Assembly: GCA_016190405.1 (NCBI GenBank)
Contig: JACPQO010000268.1
Coordinates: forward strand, 1-10,576
DNA from: Chloroflexota bacterium
GTDB taxonomy: Bacteria > Chloroflexota > Dehalococcoidia > SM23-28-2 > RBG-16-64-32
Direction: 5' to 3'
DNA length: 10,576 nucleotides
In this document: positions 1 through 6,083 of the stretch, one piece after another
Layout of the letters: every line of letters starts with the position of its first letter
Position numbering within the stretch: the stretch's first letter is position 1
Position numbers and translations under genes: made by a program
Notes under the pieces: model-generated
What the model was told of the DNA's origin: nothing
Databases searched by the model: none
Seen by the model: the letters and a program-made list of their open reading frames with translations, nothing else

Positions 1-937
1 CCGGCCCCAGGCCCGGCGGCGCCGCGAACAGCGAGACCGACACCGTCACCGACTGCTGCGGGTCCACCCACAGCGCCGTCGCCTCGCTGGAGCCGAAGTA
101 GTAGAGCACCGCGCTATCGTCCAGCCCCGCCGGGCTGGCCACATCGCGGCCGGCCGTCGTGTAGTCGAAGGCGACGCCATAGGCGTCCGGCCAGTAGACG
201 AACTGCAACAGGTCGGGAGCGGTGCTGGCGGGCACGACACCGGGATAGCCCGCCGCGGCCGTCCCGAACACCGACAGGCTCGCCGCGCTGTCCTCGCTGC
301 GCCAGGCCGCGAAGCCCAGCCTCGGGTAGGACACCTCCGTTCCCTGCGGCTGCTGCGTCGGGTTGACCGCGGCCAGCGTAGGACCATCGTCGCCGCCCAG
401 CTCCAGGTCCAGCAGGTATCTCACGCCGATGGACACGGGATAGGGATCGAGGTTGGTCACCGTGGTCGTGATCTCCACGCTGGAGTCCGAGGGGCCGGCT
501 CCGTTCACGTTGACCTCGGACACGATCCTCAGGGTGTCGGAAGTCTCGCCGGCGCCGGGGAGCTCGTATGTCGTTCGGTATCCCGTGGCGCCTATCGCTG
601 AAACGCTGCCGTAGGCGTCCACAGGCTCGACGAGGAAGCCGGAGGAGGCTCCGCTCGTCGTTTGCACGTAGTCGGTGCCTGTGCTGTACGAGCGCACCGT
701 AATGTAGGAGCTCCAGGCGTCCCCCGTCTCGCCGCCGAACAGCATCGCCCCGCCCGCGCCGACTGGGTGCTCGGGGCCCGTCGCCACCGTGAAGGCGCCA
801 ATGCCCTTGCCCCCGGGCTGGTCGTTCACAAAGACCCGGTAGTACGCGGTACCCGCTTCGATATCCGCAACTGCCGGCGCGCCGCCCCAGCCGGCGGCCA
901 GGGCCGAGACCAGCAGGGCGACGCTAAGGCCACGCAC
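1..937 (-). CDS. Secreted beta-rich protein of unknown function, C-terminus cut by window edge
   Basis: The minus-strand frame stays open from a GTG at 935-937 to the left edge, giving 312 complete codons. I chose this GTG because it is followed directly by a signal peptide: a short start, a hydrophobic stretch (LSVALLVSALAAGW, residues 4-17) and an Ala-Val-Ala/Asp cleavage site after residue 24. A G-rich GGGGCAGGG lies just upstream. The mature part is rich in Gly, Thr, Ser, Val and Tyr in alternating beta-strand patterns, with no Cys, for example YYRVFVNDQPGG near residue 32 and SVEITTTVTNLDPYPVSIGV in the middle. I recognise no catalytic motif or named family. The start overlaps the end of the MFS gene by 14 bp, so translation is probably coupled. 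The protein could be an extracellular adhesin or a binding domain. The gene is real with good confidence; its function is unknown. Confidence 0.82.
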   Translation of the reverse strand, partial: MRGLSVALLVSALAAGWGGAPAVADIEAGTAYYRVFVNDQPGGKGIGAFTVATGPEHPVGAGGAMLFGGETGDAWSSYITVRSYSTGTDYVQTTSGASSGFLVEPVDAYGSVSAIGATGYRTTYELPGAGETSDTLRIVSEVNVNGAGPSDSSVEITTTVTNLDPYPVSIGVRYLLDLELGGDDGPTLAAVNPTQQPQGTEVSYPRLGFAAWRSEDSAASLSVFGTAAAGYPGVVPASTAPDLLQFVYWPDAYGVAFDYTTAGRDVASPAGLDDSAVLYYFGSSEATALWVDPQQSVTVSVSLFAAPPGLGP

Positions 938-2156
938 GGGGCCGCCCTGCCCCAAGAGCGGCGTCAGCGCCCGCTCTCAGCGGCTCGCCCAGGGGCATCG
1001 CCAGCAACCCAGCCGAAGCCAGACCCAGCGTGGCGAACAGCGCCGCCATGCCGAAGTATCCTTCGACAGCGATGGCCGCGCCGCCGCCGGCCGCCCCCAC
1101 CAGCGCCCCCGACATGAAGACGACGCCGTGCGTGGAGATGGCGGTCCCCTGCGAATGCGGGGCCAGGTCCAGGAGCATGTTGTTGAGCGCGCCCACGCCG
1201 GGCGCCCGCGACGCGGCGAACCCCGAGGCCAGCGCCAGCGTCAGCAGCAGCAGGTCCGTCGACGCCACCACGGCCAGGGGCAGCAGCGCCGCCACCGTCG
1301 CCGACCACAGGGCGATGGGCCGCGGTCGCAGCCGGCGGGCCAGCATCACCCCCAGCGCCCCGCCCGCCACGTACGACCCGCCCACGGCGGCGAACATCGC
1401 TGACAGCCCGGCGCCGTGGGCGTCCAGTTCGTCCTGGAAAAAGGCGCCGGCGTAGGTCACCATACCGGTCCAGGTCGCCGCCCCCAGGACGGCCGCGGCC
1501 AGCACCGCCAGCGCTGAGCGGCTGCCCAGCACCTCGCCGTAGCTGTCGCGATAGTGCGCGGCCAGGCCGCGCTGGGCCGGAGCCGGCGCCGCCACCGGCG
1601 GCAGCAGCCAGCGCACGCCGGCCAGCCCGGCCAGGTTGAAGGCGGCGAACACCGCGAAGGCCGCGTGCCAGTCCAGAACATCGTCTATGAGCACCACCAC
1701 CGGCAGGCCGACGACCACGGCCGCCCCCAGCGGCACCAGGATCACGTTCAGCGCCACCTCTCGGTCCTTCCCCTCGAAGTAGTCGGAAACCGCAGCGTAG
1801 GCGCTGGGCAGGAGCAATGCATCGCCGATTCCGCTCAGGATGCGCAGCGCCATCAGCAGCCCGTACTCCGAGGTGAGGGCCGAACCGCCAGCGGCCAGAG
1901 CCATCGCCGCCAGTCCCAGCATCAGCATAGGCCGCCGCCCGTATCGGTCCGAGAGGGGGCCCAGGAGGGCCAGGCAGACCACGGCCACCAGCGCGGAGAC
2001 CGTCACCAGCTGGCCGGCGGCGGTCACGGACACGCCGGTGTCCGCCGCCACGCTGGGCAGCACCGGCGCCAGGAACGTGAAGTTCCAGGCGGCCGCGAAG
2101 GCGGCTACCCCCAATAGAGCCAGGACCGTGACGGTTCGTGGAGATGATCTGGACAT
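924..2156 (-). CDS. MFS family transporter (DHA1-like exporter)
   Basis: This 410-residue, very hydrophobic protein has the length and 12-helix pattern of major facilitator superfamily transporters, which use the proton gradient to move small molecules across the inner membrane. The loop between helices 2 and 3 carries the MFS motif A, GPLSDRYGRRP, at residues 66-76. A second basic loop, ARRLRPRP at about 273-280, sits at the matching place in the C-terminal half. The frame is open upstream to 2573, but that part is Arg/Pro/Gly-rich shadow of the preceding gene. The ATG at 2154-2156 is preferred because it gives a normal short N-terminus before helix 1 and has an AGGAG just upstream, although the spacing is short. 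A likely promoter lies in the 86-bp gap before it. The order with ACP, KAS and GNAT genes suggests export of their product, but a general drug-efflux role is equally possible. The substrate cannot be read from the sequence. Confidence 0.9.
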   Translation of the reverse strand: MSRSSPRTVTVLALLGVAAFAAAWNFTFLAPVLPSVAADTGVSVTAAGQLVTVSALVAVVCLALLGPLSDRYGRRPMLMLGLAAMALAAGGSALTSEYGLLMALRILSGIGDALLLPSAYAAVSDYFEGKDREVALNVILVPLGAAVVVGLPVVVLIDDVLDWHAAFAVFAAFNLAGLAGVRWLLPPVAAPAPAQRGLAAHYRDSYGEVLGSRSALAVLAAAVLGAATWTGMVTYAGAFFQDELDAHGAGLSAMFAAVGGSYVAGGALGVMLARRLRPRPIALWSATVAALLPLAVVASTDLLLLTLALASGFAASRAPGVGALNNMLLDLAPHSQGTAISTHGVVFMSGALVGAAGGGAAIAVEGYFGMAALFATLGLASAGLLAMPLGEPLRAGADAALGAGRPRAWP

Positions 2157-2183
2157 AGGCTCCTGCCGGGCCGCTATGCCGAA

Positions 2184-2213
2184 ATCATCGTCCCCGGCGG
2201 CGAACCATGTCAA
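2184..2213 (-). promoter_or_regulatory. Putative promoter for the MFS and secreted-protein genes
   Basis: On the minus strand a perfect -35 box TTGACA (2208-2213) is followed after 18 bp by GATGAT (2184-2189), a 4/6 match to TATAAT. It ends 28 bp before the MFS start codon, so the leader would be about 20 nt. It would let the MFS and secreted-protein genes be transcribed apart from the acyl-carrier genes. Consensus match only. Confidence 0.4.
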
Positions 2214-2217
2214 GAAG

Positions 2218-2232
2218 GCCGGCCCTGCCGGC
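2218..2232 (-). terminator. Terminator-like hairpin after the GNAT gene
   Basis: Two copies of the self-complementary GCCGGC (2218-2223 and 2227-2232) separated by three bases can form a 6-bp GC stem 10 nt after the GNAT stop codon. On the minus transcript it is followed by CTTCTT, a weak pyrimidine tract rather than a real U-run. It may act as an attenuator between GNAT and MFS. It is a poor match to a strong intrinsic terminator. Confidence 0.3.
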
Positions 2233-2242
2233 GGTCCGCCGC

Positions 2243-2902
2243 CTAGGACGCGCGGCCACCGACCCTGGGAAGGGCCTCGCGTAGGCTGCGCAGCCAGTAG
2301 CTGCGCTGGGGCAGAAGCGGGCATTCGGCGATCTCCTGGAAGCCCAGCCGCTGCAGGAGTACCCGCACGTTCTCCGCCTCCACGTGGGTGCGGGCCAGAA
2401 CGTACTCGTACCCGTTCCGCCTCAACTCGCTCAAGACAGCGAATATCAGGTACCACAGCACCAGGCCGTCCCGGTGCCGCGGCAGGACCACGATGCGGTC
2501 GCCGTACAGCCCCCGCCCCTCCAGTTGCCTCCCCCACGGCGCCGGGCTCTCCGGCGTGATCTCGTACCCCCACAGCCAGCCCGCCGGATCCTCTCCCCTG
2601 AGCACCGTGAACCCCATGAAGCGTCCGTTGCTCCCAAGCTGACGCAGGTGCACCTTGATCCGCTCCGGCGACCAGAACAGCTCCAGCAGGCCGCCGCAGC
2701 TCGGGCAGCGGCTCAGCCCCCTCGCCTCAACCTCTTCGACGCCGTACGTCCCCTCGGGCCCGAAGTCGTCACGGCCGCCGCAGGCGAAGCATTTCAGGTA
2801 CTCGTGCCAGGGCGGCGTCTTGTAGAACTCCGTTAGCCAGCCGCTCAGCGCCTCGTAGCCGATCTTCTCCGCGTCGAACGGTTCCCAGCTCAGTCCTTCC
2901 AT
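2243..2902 (-). CDS. GNAT-family N-acyltransferase with an embedded zinc ribbon
   Basis: This is a 219-residue protein. The C-terminal half fits the GNAT acyl-CoA-dependent acetyltransferase fold: a beta4-like strand RIVVLPRHRDG (residues 136-146), a helix LVLWYLIFAVLSELRRNG (147-164), and the typical RTHVEAENVRVLLQRLGF (171-188), in which GNAT enzymes place the conserved Asn and the LGF turn. The acyl-CoA pyrophosphate loop, usually Q/R-x-x-G-x-G/A, is degenerate here (RHRDGL). The N-terminal half has two CxxC pairs, C38/C41 and C66/C69, forming a four-Cys zinc ribbon with about 24 residues between the knuckles. The ATG at 2900-2902 has a GGGGGGAG ribosome site 7 bases upstream. It follows the KAS gene by 24 bp and so probably shares its transcript. 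The acceptor substrate is unknown. The donor could be acyl-CoA or, given the neighbours, acyl-ACP (inference). Confidence 0.8.
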   Translation of the reverse strand: MEGLSWEPFDAEKIGYEALSGWLTEFYKTPPWHEYLKCFACGGRDDFGPEGTYGVEEVEARGLSRCPSCGGLLELFWSPERIKVHLRQLGSNGRFMGFTVLRGEDPAGWLWGYEITPESPAPWGRQLEGRGLYGDRIVVLPRHRDGLVLWYLIFAVLSELRRNGYEYVLARTHVEAENVRVLLQRLGFQEIAECPLLPQRSYWLRSLREALPRVGGRAS

Positions 2903-2926
2903 GTCCTGCTCCCCCCAGACCAGCCG

Positions 2927-4207
2927 TCACTCCGGGGACGGCCGGTCCTCCCCATATGCTCGCAGGACCAGACAGGCGTTCTGTCCGCCAAACCCGAAGC
3001 TGACGTTGAGGGCGTTGCGCACGTCCACCTGCCGCGCCTTCAGGGGAACATAGTCCAGATCGCACTTGGGATCGGGGTGCTCCAGGTTGATGGTGGGATG
3101 GACCATCCCCGTCTCGATGCTCTTGATGCAGGCCACCGTCTCGATGGCGGCCGCGGCTCCCAGGCTGTGCCCGATCAGCGATTTGGTGGCGCTCACCGGT
3201 ATCCGGTAGGCCTGCTCCCCCAGCGCCTTCTTCAGGGCCCGCGTTTCCACCGCATCGTTCAGCGGCGTCGAGGTGCCGTGAGCGTTCACGTAGTCGACCT
3301 CCTCCGCCCCCAGCCCGGCGTCTTGCAAGGCCAGCGTTACGGCCCGGGTCCCCGACGCCCCGTCGGCCCGCGGCGCCACCAGGTGCCCCGCGTCCGACGT
3401 GCAGCCAAAGCCAGCGATTTCGGCCAGGATGCGGGCCTGGCGCGCCCCGGCATGCTCCAGGCTCTCCAACACGAGCATCGCCGCCCCCTCGGCAGGCACG
3501 AAGCCGTCCCGCTCGGCGTCAAAGGGGCGGCTGGCCTTCTCCGGCTCATCGTTCCGCGTGCTCAGCGCGCGCAGGAGGCAGAAGCTGGCCAGGCCCATCT
3601 CGTTGATCCAGGACTCGGCGCCCCCGGCGATCATCACGTCGGCGCGGCCGGAACGGATGACGTCGACGGCCTGCCCGATGGCCATGGCCCCTGAGGTGCA
3701 GGAGGCGGTCACGGTCCCTATGTACCCCGTCGTGCCCAGCAGCGAGCTGATGGTCGCCGTAGCCATATCCGGCAGGACTCTGAGCAGGGCCAGGGGATCG
3801 CAGTAGGCCCAGCCCTTCTCCTCATACACCTTCAGCAGCCCCTTGAGCATGGACATACCGCCGCTGCCGTTGCCCAGGATCACCCCCACCCGTGCCGTAT
3901 CCTCGTCCTGGATCGGCAGTCCGGCCGAGGTCACCGCCTGCAGGCTGGCGGCTACGGCCATCTGCGCGAACCGCTCCAGACGCCGCGACTGCTTCCCGCT
4001 GAGCCAGTCCAGGGGGTCGAACTGCCAGGCCTGCCCGGCGATGCGGCAGGGCAGTTGGGAAGCGTCAAACAGATCGATGGGGCCCACCCCCGAACGGCCT
4101 TCCAGGCAGCCCGACCAGAACGCCTCCACGTCGTTCCCCAGGGGGGTGATGGCCCCCATGCCGGTCACCACCACCCTTGTCCGCCGCCCGCGTCCGTTAT
4201 CCTTCAC
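2927..4207 (-). CDS. fabF: Beta-ketoacyl-ACP synthase II (FabF-like condensing enzyme)
   Basis: This 426-residue thiolase-fold enzyme condenses acyl chains with malonyl-ACP and releases CO2, extending the chain by two carbons. The Cys-His-His triad is complete: nucleophile C170 in TASCTSG, H310 in NAHGTSTPLND and H347 in TKSLIGHSLG, with the supporting Lys at 342. The phosphopantetheine/gatekeeper segment SFGFGGQN is at 403-410, where FabF enzymes usually have GGTN. The motif RALSTRNDEPEKASRPFD (213-230) is characteristic of FabF rather than FabB or FabH. The start is GTG at 4205-4207, overlapping the ACP stop by 11 bp, so the two are almost certainly co-translated. It could be the housekeeping enzyme of type II fatty-acid synthesis. 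However, no fabD, fabG, fabH or fabZ is nearby, which leaves open a dedicated role with the adjacent ACP. The family call is very secure, the housekeeping role less so. Confidence 0.95.
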   Translation of the reverse strand: MKDNGRGRRTRVVVTGMGAITPLGNDVEAFWSGCLEGRSGVGPIDLFDASQLPCRIAGQAWQFDPLDWLSGKQSRRLERFAQMAVAASLQAVTSAGLPIQDEDTARVGVILGNGSGGMSMLKGLLKVYEEKGWAYCDPLALLRVLPDMATATISSLLGTTGYIGTVTASCTSGAMAIGQAVDVIRSGRADVMIAGGAESWINEMGLASFCLLRALSTRNDEPEKASRPFDAERDGFVPAEGAAMLVLESLEHAGARQARILAEIAGFGCTSDAGHLVAPRADGASGTRAVTLALQDAGLGAEEVDYVNAHGTSTPLNDAVETRALKKALGEQAYRIPVSATKSLIGHSLGAAAAIETVACIKSIETGMVHPTINLEHPDPKCDLDYVPLKARQVDVRNALNVSFGFGGQNACLVLRAYGEDRPSPE

Positions 4208-4493
4208 CGGCGCCTTTCTCGGCCAGCAGCTCCGTCACGAACTCCACGATATCGTCCACTGTGCGGAACCGCTTCATATCGATGTCTTCAGGGGTGCCCA
4301 GGTTGTATTCTTCCTCGATGGCCAGGGCCAGCTCCACCCCGTCCAGCGAGTCCAGCTCCAGCGAGTTCTCAGCCGGGTTCTCCTCGTCGCTGAACAACGG
4401 CTGGTCGTCGCCCACCTCGGACGGCTCGATTTCGTGGTCTTTGAGGAAAGCGACCTGCTCCTTCACGTACTGACGGATGGCGTTTCTGTCCAT
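4197..4493 (-). CDS. Acyl carrier protein
   Basis: This is a small acidic 98-residue carrier protein. The phosphopantetheine attachment site is S49 in LELDSLDGVELALAIEEEY (residues 45-63), which follows the ACP pattern D-S-L-D followed by helix II. Later come the helix III/IV elements TPEDIDMKRFRTVDDIVEFV (67-86), again typical. It is longer than the usual acpP product of about 77-80 residues, because of an acidic, Asn- and Glu-rich stretch before the active site (FSDEENPAENS, 34-44) and a Gly-rich tail. The ATG at 4491-4493 is preceded by TGAGGTG at suitable distance. It is first in the minus-strand run and overlaps the KAS gene by 11 bp. Its separation from other fatty-acid genes and its extra length suggest a specialised carrier serving the adjacent KAS, but a housekeeping role cannot be excluded. 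Confidence 0.93.
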   Translation of the reverse strand: MDRNAIRQYVKEQVAFLKDHEIEPSEVGDDQPLFSDEENPAENSLELDSLDGVELALAIEEEYNLGTPEDIDMKRFRTVDDIVEFVTELLAEKGAGEG

Positions 4494-4532
4494 TCCATTG
4501 CACCTCAGCCCGCGCCGCAGCCAGGGACTGTA

Positions 4533-4562
4533 GTTTACCGCTCAATCTATCGCGGGAACAAG
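4533..4562 (-). promoter_or_regulatory. Putative promoter for the ACP-KAS-GNAT genes
   Basis: On the minus strand TTGTTC (4557-4562), 18 bp, then TAAACT (4533-4538), with the ACP start about 40 bp downstream. The same TTG-N18-TAAACT arrangement, within a shared GGTAAACT-(T)-ACAG context, precedes the ABC permease. A second candidate overlaps it: a perfect TTGACA at 4581-4586, a 17-bp spacer, then the poor -10 TCTTGT at 4558-4563. Which one is used cannot be decided by eye. Confidence 0.4.
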
Positions 4563-4571
4563 ATGCGCAGC

Positions 4572-4595
4572 CCGGGGTGTTGTCAAACACCCCGG
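4572..4595. promoter_or_regulatory. Perfect 10-bp inverted repeat in the divergent control region (possible operator)
   Basis: CCGGGGTGTT (4572-4581) and AACACCCCGG (4586-4595) are perfect inverted arms around the four bases GTCA. The repeat overlaps a minus-strand TTGACA and directly abuts the plus-strand -35 box at 4596. It is not followed by a T-run on either strand, so an operator for a dimeric repressor fits better than a terminator. No regulator gene is in the window. Confidence 0.5.
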
Positions 4596-4624
4596 TTGCC
4601 GTCCTTCGCCCATCCCCTTATGAT
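4596..4624 (+). promoter_or_regulatory. Putative promoter for the zinc-ribbon membrane protein
   Basis: TTGCCG (4596-4601, 4/6), a 17-bp spacer and TATGAT (4619-4624, 5/6) form a good sigma-70-type promoter. Transcription would begin near 4631. This supports the ATG at 4674 as the start and argues against the ATG pair at 4620-4625, which lies inside the -10 box. Confidence 0.5.
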
Positions 4625-4673
4625 GAGCATCGCCCAGCGCCCGAGTGGCGCACCGGCTGTTGAGCGAGAACCC

Positions 4674-5246
4674 ATGGCCCTCAGGTTGCTGTACACCGTC
4701 TCGGCCCTGGTCGCCGCCGCCCTGGCGGCCCTGGCCGCCGTCCTGGCCTGGGCGTCTGTGAAGGTCCCCCTCGTGGGCACCGCCACCCGCTACGGCTGGG
4801 AGGGCGATGGCATCATCACCATGCTTCTGGCTCTGGTGGCCCTGCCCTTCGTGGCCAACACCTGGCTGGAGCGCCGGCCCTCCGCCCTCCGCCTCACCGC
4901 CCTCTTCACCGCCTTCCTGGGCGCCCTCGTCTTCGTCATCGCCCTCATCAATCGCCTGGACACCGAACGGGCCGCCGGCGCCCTCCAGTCCAAGCTGGGC
5001 GTGGACCTCGACCGGCTGATCGGCATCAACGTCGATAACCTCGTGCGGGCGAAAGAGGGTAGCTACGTCGCTCTGGCCGCCGGAGTTGTACTGGCCGCCG
5101 GCAGCCTGCTGACCTTCGCCGTCGCCTACCTCAGGCCCTCGACCGCCCTCGCGCCGGGCGATCCTGCCCTGACCTGCCCCCGCTGCCGCGCCGAGCCGCC
5201 GCCGGCATCGCGCTTCTGCCCCGCCTGCGGGGCCCGACTGGGATAG
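4674..5246 (+). CDS. Four-helix membrane protein with C-terminal zinc ribbon
   Basis: This is a 190-residue protein with four predicted membrane helices at about residues 5-28, 45-63, 72-92 and 130-153, followed by a Pro-rich linker and a cytosolic-type four-Cys zinc ribbon: C168-x2-C171 and C182-x2-C185, ending at CGARLG. Small membrane proteins ending in such a ribbon are common in Chloroflexota and other bacteria, and most have no assigned function. The frame is open far upstream, but that part is the antisense shadow of the ACP and KAS genes. The ATG at 4674 is chosen because it starts directly before helix 1, has a weak purine-rich GAGCGAGAA upstream, and lies about 43 nt after the predicted transcription start. 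It stands alone on the plus strand, divergent from the ACP gene and convergent with the ABC ATPase gene. Function unknown. Confidence 0.82.
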   Translation: MALRLLYTVSALVAAALAALAAVLAWASVKVPLVGTATRYGWEGDGIITMLLALVALPFVANTWLERRPSALRLTALFTAFLGALVFVIALINRLDTERAAGALQSKLGVDLDRLIGINVDNLVRAKEGSYVALAAGVVLAAGSLLTFAVAYLRPSTALAPGDPALTCPRCRAEPPPASRFCPACGARLG

Positions 5247-5252
5247 CCCCGC
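5227..5252. terminator. GC hairpin spanning the convergent gene ends
   Basis: GCGGGGC (5227-5233) and GCCCCGC (5246-5252) form a perfect 7-bp stem with a 12-nt loop, covering the stop codon of the membrane protein and touching that of the ABC ATPase. Only 5 bp separate the two genes, so any terminator must lie here. There is no U-run, so intrinsic termination is uncertain. Confidence 0.3.
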
Positions 5253-6079
5253 TACTCCCGCACACCCACGTAGCGCTGGGGGCTCGCCTGGAACAGCCTC
5301 AGGCACTGCTCCGCGCAGAAGTAGTACGACTTCCCCTCAAAGCTGGTCTGGGGCGCCGCCTCCAGCTCTATCACCTGCCCGCACACCGGGTCCCGCCCCG
5401 TCACCACGTCCGACCGGAAGCGGCCGTCCTCCAGCCACAACACGCGGTGCGCCACCTCGCGGATGCGGTGGTCGTGGCTGACGATGACCACCGCCTTCCC
5501 CAGCTCCAGCGCGATCTGCCGCAGCAACCGCTGCACCTCCTGCCCCCGCTTGGAGTCCAGGTTCGCCGTCGGCTCGTCGGCCAGGATCAGCTCGGGGTTG
5601 TTGGCCAGCGCCCGGGCGATGGCCACCCGCTGCTTTTCGCCGCCGCTGAGGTTCTTGGGCAGCGACTTCACACGGTGGCTCAGGCCCATCATGTTCAGCA
5701 ACTCCCGCGCCCGGTTGGCGGCGCTCCGGCCCCCGTCCGCCATCACCAGGCTCACGTTCTCCAGCGCACTCAGGGACTCCAGCAGGTTGAAGCTCTGGAA
5801 GATGAAACCCACCTTCTGCCGCCGTACGGCCGGCAGTTGGTTCTCGCTCAGGCCCGTGATCTCCGTGCCGCCTACCCTCACCTTGCCGCTGGTGGGGCGC
5901 AGCAGCGCCCCCGCGATGGTGAGGAACGTCGTCTTGCCGGCCCCCGACGGCCCCATGATCACCACCACCTCCCCGCCCCGGGCCTCCATGTCCACCTTGT
6001 CCAGCGCCGTCACGGCGGCGTCGCCGGTCCCGTAGACCTTGGTCACCGCCTCCATCCCCAGGACTACGCCACCGGCCAT
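5252..6079 (-). CDS. ABC transporter ATP-binding protein (MacB/LolD/DevA type) with C-terminal YHS domain
   Basis: This 275-residue protein is the ATPase of an exporter. All nucleotide-binding motifs are present: Walker A GPSGAGKTT (43-51), Q-loop Q95, signature LSGGEKQR (144-151), Walker B LILADEP (164-170) followed by TANLD, and the H-loop His in SHDHR (H202). These sequences match the MacB/LolD/DevA group, which powers FtsX-type permeases. After the core, near residue 225, comes an extra segment, DPVCG (230-234) through YYFCAEQC (252-259) to SPQRYV (266-271). This is the pattern of the YHS metal-binding domain, with Cys at 233, 255 and 259. The start ATG at 6077-6079 is 4 bp after the permease stop, so they form one operon. 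The YHS part may sense or bind a metal such as copper, but the ligand is not determined. ATPase call very secure; YHS call strong. Confidence 0.94.
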   Translation of the reverse strand: MAGGVVLGMEAVTKVYGTGDAAVTALDKVDMEARGGEVVVIMGPSGAGKTTFLTIAGALLRPTSGKVRVGGTEITGLSENQLPAVRRQKVGFIFQSFNLLESLSALENVSLVMADGGRSAANRARELLNMMGLSHRVKSLPKNLSGGEKQRVAIARALANNPELILADEPTANLDSKRGQEVQRLLRQIALELGKAVVIVSHDHRIREVAHRVLWLEDGRFRSDVVTGRDPVCGQVIELEAAPQTSFEGKSYYFCAEQCLRLFQASPQRYVGVRE

Positions 6080-6083
6080 CGCG

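Noticed and set aside
46..387. Minus-strand frame of 113 Arg-rich residues
   Set aside because: It is another frame within the secreted-protein gene. The frame beginning at the GTG at 937 has a signal peptide and protein-like sequence through the same bases.
2157..2573. Upstream extension of the MFS reading frame to an ATG at 2573
   Set aside because: The added residues are Arg/Gly/Pro-rich and lie antiphase within the well-supported GNAT gene. The ATG at 2156 has a ribosome site and gives a normal MFS N-terminus.
3843..4673. Upstream extension of the zinc-ribbon membrane protein frame to an ATG at 3843
   Set aside because: It runs antisense through the ACP and KAS genes and has no protein-like composition. 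A good promoter lies at 4596-4624, downstream of most of it.
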